Assembly: GCF_008831285.2 (NCBI RefSeq)
Contig: NC_045144.1
Location: 5,016,268 to 5,076,267 of the forward strand
DNA: 60,000 nt
DNA from: Nymphaea colorata
Lineage: Eukaryota; Streptophyta; Magnoliopsida; Nymphaeales; Nymphaeaceae
Reading direction: 5' to 3'
Shown: in pieces, positions 54,030-60,000 of the stretch
Position numbering within the stretch: the first letter of the stretch is position 1
How the letters are laid out: the number at the start of each line of letters is the position of its first letter
Program-made: the position numbers and the translations under genes
Notes under the pieces: model-generated
The model's database searches: none
What the model was told of the DNA's origin: nothing
Seen by the model: the letters and a program-made list of their open reading frames with translations, nothing else

Positions 54030-57000
54030 TATTCATACAATACAACTAGGGCCCATAATAGGTTTGTGTAATTTTTGCTTTTTACTTTTTAAATTAATTA
54101 ACTAATTTAATTTTTTGTAATTTAAAATAAAATTGGTGATAAGTGCCGATTACGTATTAATAGGTAAATTGATATGGAAAGCGAACATCAATATTTGCAA
54201 CATTAGTCTTTATTATATATGTTTCACAAAATCAGCTTATCTTTTTCTAAGGCGTCGATTGAATTAATTGGTTTGCTTTGAATCCTTGACTGCAAATTCA
54301 AGGCATAGACAAGTTTGGCTGGTTGATATGCAGGTTAGAGAAATGAGCTAAAAATAAAAGTTACAATCAAAACGTGTATATTGTTTAATCTTTGAGTTCT
54401 AAATCATTAGATTCCCAACAATTGCTGCAAGATTGCACCTCAAATATTCCATAAACAATCTTTGAAGTACCTTTTAACCACTGCAGGCTTAACAAATGCA
54501 AACTGAGATTTTGAATTGCTTAATTTAATTAATCGCTTCTTTCCTTGATAATTTAGGTGATGAAACAAATGATTAAGTAATACAACACTCTTACCATTAC
54601 TTGCTATCTTATAGGGAGTTGCATGGGATTTCACCACTGCCATCTCAGCCAGCTACATTATGCCCTTCCAAGCTTAAAAGTGGTTTTATTACTTAATCAA
54701 TTTGTGCATGCTTTTGAAAAATTTGTGATTGATTGAAACAACCACAAAAATAAAAATAAAAAACCTAAAGTAAAATGTGAAACATGGCTAAAGTAAAATG
54801 TGAAACATTGACTTCCCTCCATTGGGGAGTTTTGAAAATCTGTAACCATAAGCAGACTGTGTATATTATTCTTTAAATTATGTGTTAAAAGATATTGTGG
54901 ATATTTGTTTAAATCTTTTGATCATATCACATGCCTATGCGTGTGCCTATTGAGGCCCAAAAAAAACGATGTGGATGCTTGTAAACATGGAAGAAATGAG
55001 ATTTAAGACATGAAAAATATTTTGAACTTTATATTGACTTTGATCGCGTGACTTAGATGATACGTTTGATTCATATTTCAAGATTTTAGACCTTTAGATT
55101 TTTATTATCGATCTGAAATTCTCTTTAATGATGCATGATTTACACGTTCAGTTTGGAGGTGTTTGATAGCTTCTGATTTGAGAGAACTGTGCCTTTAAGA
55201 TCAGACCCATGTTGGCTAATGAGAAACGAAAATAACAAAATACATAAGAAAGGGGAGGCAGATGACTTATTGATCTTACATCAGTGGAACCCATGCACCA
55301 ACCAACGATCGGATTCATTCTTCGTCCTTGACCCAAGTGGACCTCCAATTGGAGCCCGCAAAAGCCTGTTCTTTTATACACTAGCAAGCTAATATCAAGG
55401 AAATGTCAAATGGCTTCCGGTCAAGAAGCTGAAGAAAGAAACCAATTCGGTTGAACAAAAGTTAGTGATCTTGGATGTGAATGCTGGTAATGGCAAGGGA
55501 ACAATTATTGCATTTGCTGCAGGGTTAGATTTATGTAATGGGCGATATGATACCAAAGCATTCTTTATTTATGCCTTCATTCTCATGCTTTCTAATTTTT
55601 TTGCTGTTAAAATTTTCTTATTTTTATCCATTCTCTGCACCATTCTCCTAATCCTGGAAGAATTTCAGTTTCCATTCCATCATTCTCCTGTGATAAACGG
55701 TAAAGTCAGCAAAGCTACAGACATAGTTAATATTGCTTCATCTAATAACAACCCATAGTCTTACAATCATGAAGATTTATGTGCCACGAGTTTTTTGAGA
55801 CAACAAACGGATTGCAAGCTACAAATTTCAAAACATTCATTTGTCATTTTTCTGTTAATGGGGCCCACATAAGCAGGTGTGACTTCCCCAAGGGAGTCGT
55901 GGCATGATTTACCCCACAAAACTTGATGGCCCTACAAAATTGATGGCCCTGATGATTCATTACTGAAGCTTTCAAGCATTTCTGAAATACTTAATATAGA
56001 AGATGCGCCATATTTAAAATGAAAACGATCCGAACGCATGACATGTACCGGTCATTAGTTGTTCCTATTGGAGCAACAAGTTTTCGGTCTCAATAATTCA
56101 GAGACATTCAGCCCATGCATCTACCTACCAAAAATCTCTTAAAAATAAACAAAAGACATAGCTTCCAATGGTAAGTCTAGCTAATTGGTACAACCAATAT
56201 CAAAATCCTACATATGAAGTGAATTATAGACCGATGAAAATGATGGATGGATGGTGTGGTTATGGACCAAGTTTTTGGGTGGCAGATGTCAAAAATGATT
56301 CTCCGAGCCAGGGGACGTTTTCTCTTGATCCCATTCCCAACATACATTTTGATAAAGCCCCTCTTTATCGCTGGCTGTTAAACCAAATTAGAGACACTGA
56401 TGTGTGCAGAAGATGAGTTGCAACACCGGCTCTAAAACTTAAAGGGGACCAAAAAATGAAGGTTATTAAGAAGAAGATGAAGAATCAATGCAATAGGCAA
56501 AGAAAGAGATAGGAGGTGGTGAGAGAGAGAGAGAGAGGAACCTTCACAAGAAAGCAGGGCAAAAATCTCGACAATAACCTGTAAGCAAATGGGCGAGAAG
56601 GGAAAATGTTGAACTCAAAACTTTTTCATTGAGAACAACATTGGAACTCGAAAGCAATCTAGAAAAGACACACCCATCTCGATCAATTTTCTTCAGATGT
56701 CTGCTACTAAGTGGAAAATGGAAAATTGTAACTTCTAAATATTAAAAGTTCACAAAAAACTTTTTTCAAAAGAGAAAGAACAAAGATACAAGGAAAAAAA
56801 AATCTATCTATGCACGTGAATTGCATAACCATAACAAAATAACAAGTAAAAGAGGGTCTAATAACAAGAAAAACAACAATTACACTACAGCATTTATTGC
56901 CTTTCCCGGCCTTTATTAAGTGCACTCTCCTGGCACCCCACCAGCATTGGCCATGTGCTGGTTTGGGAGGGACATGAGTTTGGCCACCATTTAATATATG

Positions 57001-57900
57001 CCAATAAAAATAGCAGAAAGCACTACCTCCATTTGCGCAAGCTACATGTTGCTGCTGTCTGCAGCATATTGCCATTCGCAAAGCAAGTTTGTCCGCTTGT
57101 TAGAGTAACTAATGCATCGATCAAAGAGTTTAATACCTACCACTATAATGTTAAAAAAACAAGTCACTCAAGCATGCTGGAGTACTTTTAGCTATTTACC
57201 ATGTCATGACTTGTTAATGAAGTAAATGTGAAACAATGTTTGGAATCAATACTTTGATCTTACGCAATTTAGTTACAACTTGATGATCTAACAAGCATCT
57301 TACTCATAACATGCATTTTATGATAGAGATAAAAAAAAAAAAGAACATTACATACCTAAACAGATGCTTGCACTTGGTTTCATCTCTCTGCCCCTAATTG
57401 AAGTTATTTCTTCACTTTCTTTCTCCTTCCTTTTATTTCTTTCCTGCCTAGAACGTGAAAGAGAAATGCAGGAGAAATATTGCACTCTAATATGGTTAAA
57501 TATCTCCTAAGTAGGGTTTCTCTGTACAAAAATATCAAAACAGGTGGATTCTTCATGACACACCTTTTTATCTCATCACATTTCAACAGCTCAACCAACT
57601 AAAATCCTGTCAAAGAGAACAAAAGTACAAGCATTACTTTTCAAGAGAAAACCAGACCGTAACAAACATGTCAGTCAAAGGAGTTAGCTCTCCTAAGGTG
57701 GTTGGGATGTTCTAGTAAACTGATTTGCCGAAAGAGAACTACATGGAGAAGTAAACTTGTAGCACTCAGTTCAGCAGATCCTATTCAAATCAGTACGTGA
57801 ACTCCAACAACCAAAACCATGAAGAAAAAAAATTCCATGCAATTAAAACAGCTACCCAGTGCACAACACCATAGGCATAAATGTTAATCACGTCTTCGCG
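54030..57900. other. 3.9 kb without a recognisable gene
   Basis: Open frames of 67-124 codons occur (55,189-55,392; 55,465-55,758; 56,168-56,416; minus 57,081-56,707). None shows a motif, splice-site context or duplicate that would support coding. Short GA tracts lie near 56,520. Confidence 0.55.
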
Positions 57901-57905
57901 TTCAA

Positions 57906-58066
57906 TTGTTGGCTAAAGATGATATAGTAAATTCAAGTGTTGGTCAAACTGGTGCCCCCATCATCAAGTTCACACTTGAGAAGTTTGATAGTGGCAAAGG
58001 ACGTCCCACCTTGTGGTCGATGTCCATGAAGTTGAAGCCGATCGAATGGACTAAACCTTCTAAGTG
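57906..58066 (+). pseudogene. Copia gag-like N-terminal fragment
   Basis: The plus strand reads PIIKFTLEKFDSGKGRPTLW and then SMSMKLKPIEW. This resembles the start of Ty1/copia gag (xKFxVEKFDGxxxxLWxxxMK). The frame then enters sequence with LTR character at 58,067. The fragment is short and the match modest. Confidence 0.45.
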
Positions 58067-58847
58067 TTATCACCCCAAATTTTTCAAAAAAAAATGCCAT
58101 TATTTTATTATTTGGATTTAAAGCAAATTTGCGACTATTCAATCCAAAATGAATTTGTAAACTAAGTTTAGATCCAAATCTAGCGTTTCAAACTCAAAAT
58201 AAAAAATCAAGTTCAAAACGACAAGGTCTCGTGCTACGTCACGCGCACGTGCACAGATCTGTCTCTTGTTTTATACTTTATCCTGGCACCAAAATATGTT
58301 TATGAAGCTTTGAACACGTCGGTGGCTAATTGAATCAAATCTAGATTCAAAACGAGCCCGGAGTAGCTCAAAATGGAGTTAGCTGCCCATTTTCAACATT
58401 AAAACCTTTTGTTTTACATTTTAAATAAAAATATTTTATGCTTCCTATATAAATAACAATTTTTATAATATTAGATTTTATCTAAATTTAAAAAAAAAAT
58501 GATGAGGGAAGGAGCATGCGCCTGGAAGCGTGAGCGCTCGCAAGCGAGCGCTCGCTCACACGCAGCGCTTGTGGCGTGTCGCACATTGACATGCTCTGCG
58601 CGTGGCATGCACCCTCCCCCTTCATTTTCATGCCTAAAACCACCCCTTGGAGGGTAGTTTTGGTATTCTAGGGTGGGCATTAGCCCTGCCCACACCCCAA
58701 AATGGTGTTTGTAGGTTTAATGGTCAATCCCACTTAGTCAAAACCTATTTTTATGAAAAATTTTGAAAATAATTCAAAATTATTTGAAATTCAGATGAAA
58801 ATGTTGTGAAATTCAAAAAAATTCAAATTTCGATTTTTGGCTCCAAA

Positions 58848-58860
58848 ACTATAAAAACCC
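58848..58860 (+). promoter_or_regulatory. TATA-box candidate of the putative LTR
   Basis: ACTATAAAAACCC is followed by a pyrimidine-rich stretch. The spacing is typical of plant Pol II start sites, and it would drive transcription towards the window end. Confidence 0.45.
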
Positions 58861-59210
58861 TCATTTCCCCCCCTTTTGGGCATGAGCTAGCCCTTGGAGA
58901 AGCTCTAGTACATTTTCACTTGAGGACTTAGAGATTTAGCTCTTTCCTCCATTTTCTTCTTCTTCTTTCCTTCTCATTCTTCTTCTTCTTCTCCTATTTC
59001 GAGCAAGGTTCATCAAACTACAAACTTTCAAGGGAGCACGAAGATCTCTTGGAGGCCTCCTCTTCATCATCTTAGAACTTCATTCAAGGTGAGTCTAAGA
59101 TCATTCCAAACAAAGGGTGATCATTTTTTCCTCAAATTATTCTCTATAGAGGTATGTAACTAACATCCCTCTCCATTCCTTTCATTCGTTTTTTCCCTTC
59201 TTCATCTCCC

Positions 59211-59525
59211 ATGGCCATACAAGATGGCCTTAAAATCTTTATTTTAGAGTCAATAGGCTATTCTTAAGTGCACCGAGAGCATGAAAAGGTGAAGTGATAT
59301 TTCATTTTATGCTTAAATCATGTTATCTTATTTCTTGAATATAGTCTTGTTTTGCTTCTCCTATTTTCTCTCTTCCTCATTTTTCGTGGTCATATGAGAT
59401 AGCTCTCAATCTCTATTTTAGAGTCAAGAGGCTATGTTCGAGTGCGCCGGGAGCATGAGAAGATGAGATAATATCTCATTTCATAGTTAAGTCATACTCT
59501 CTTCTTTCGTTGAATATTTCTTACA
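59211..59525. repeat. Imperfect 175-bp tandem duplication
   Basis: The two units share ATTTTAGAGTCAA.AGGCTAT, GTGC.CCG.GAGCATGA and ATATTTCATTT-like words. Divergence between units is visible but order is kept. Confidence 0.8.
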
Positions 59526-60000
59526 TATTATCCATGCATAGTTTTTCAGTTTTTTCTTCTTATATACGATAGTTATCAAAACAAAATTCTTAGATGTATG
59601 TTATGGTACGAATGCCCTTAGATGAATGTTATGGTAGGAATGAATGATTTTCCTTTCCAATCATATAGGATCAATGCATTTATGTATTTACACTCACTTG
59701 ATATCACTTATGATCACAAGCACTTCTTCAACAGAATTTAAGCAAGATGAGATGAAGCTATAGCTACGTACTAACCGAATTAGAAAAAAACTCAAACCTA
59801 CTTAAAATCATAAGAGGACACTAAAATGATTTCAAAATGATTTCTCAAGCTTGCCACATGATATTTACAATGATTTCCCAATTCTAGTTTTCCCTAAAAT
59901 AGTTCACATTCTCAAGTAATTGTTCAAGAACCTTTTTAAAAGTTTGAAGTATCAAACTTTCAATATTTTTCTACACTGCATATAAAATAGAAAAGATGTT

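Larger units (their letters stand above)
58067..60000 (+). mobile_element. Possible LTR or leader of another retroelement, runs off window
   Basis: Sequence changes at TGTTATCACCCCAAATTT (58,067), which has an LTR-like TG start. Near 58,850 is ACTATAAAAACCC, a good TATA box. It is followed about 60-150 bp later by a CT-rich leader (TTCTTCTTCTTT) and no long frame. A 175-bp imperfect tandem duplication starts at 59,211 and 59,386 (TTTATTTTAGAGTCAATAGG-like). The far end is outside the window, so the LTR call cannot be confirmed. Confidence 0.4.

Noticed and set aside
55189-56416. Three plus-strand frames of 67-97 codons
   Set aside because: No domain motif, no splice context, no duplicate with conserved frame. 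They fit chance open frames.
1-60000. CRISPR arrays, rRNA or prokaryote-type operons
   Set aside because: No regularly spaced short repeats with unique spacers and no rRNA words. The intron-bearing gene pieces and retroelements show this is plant nuclear DNA.

Overview
This window looks like intergenic, repeat-dominated nuclear DNA of a flowering plant. The evidence is fragments of plant-type genes that keep GT-AG splice sites, a Ty1/copia element, a non-LTR LINE, several MITE-like families and long AT and GA microsatellites. I found no intact protein-coding gene. Every gene-like stretch is a fragment or carries a stop, frameshift, internal deletion or damaged splice site. The species cannot be told from the sequence.

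Layout. From 1 to 38 kb the window is a scrambled cluster of WAT1-related (nodulin MtN21/EamA-type) transporter fragments in both orientations. The best pieces are a minus-strand run of five exons at 1.9-3.8 kb, an isolated minus-strand exon 1 at 16.4-16.6 kb, an exon 3/4 piece at 21.4-21.8 kb, a head-to-head inverted pair at 29.8-30.4 kb, and a plus-strand remnant with promoter, exon 1, start of exon 2 and last exon at 33.8-35.8 kb. These pieces are separated by a decayed copia element (5.95-9.6 kb), a decayed LINE on the minus strand (22.6-26.2 kb), about ten copies of a MITE ending in GGGGCGGAGCCA-like repeats, a tRNA-like SINE candidate, and several internal segmental duplications (12.1-14.3 with 31.1-33.2 kb; 11.2-12.0 with 36.2-37.3 kb; 19.4-21.1 with 38.1-38.9 kb; 15.6-16.0 with 26.9-27.3 kb).

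From 38.9 to 42.1 kb nothing is recognisable. From 42.09 to 53.28 kb a 5.5-kb unit is present twice in tandem. Each unit carries, all on the minus strand, pieces of three unrelated nuclear genes: a peroxisomal 2-hydroxy-acid (glycolate-type) oxidase, an alcohol-forming fatty acyl-CoA reductase, and an NDUFAF7-like mitochondrial methyltransferase. The hydroxy-acid oxidase keeps an intron, so capture was at DNA level. From 53.3 to 57.9 kb little is recognisable. At 57.9 kb a copia gag-like start is followed by what may be the LTR of another retroelement, which runs off the window.

The genes do not form a working pathway. The window is best read as a record of duplication, transposition and gene-fragment capture. 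The two observations most worth following are the WAT1 inverted repeat, which could make a hairpin RNA against intact family members, and the tandem multi-gene-fragment unit.
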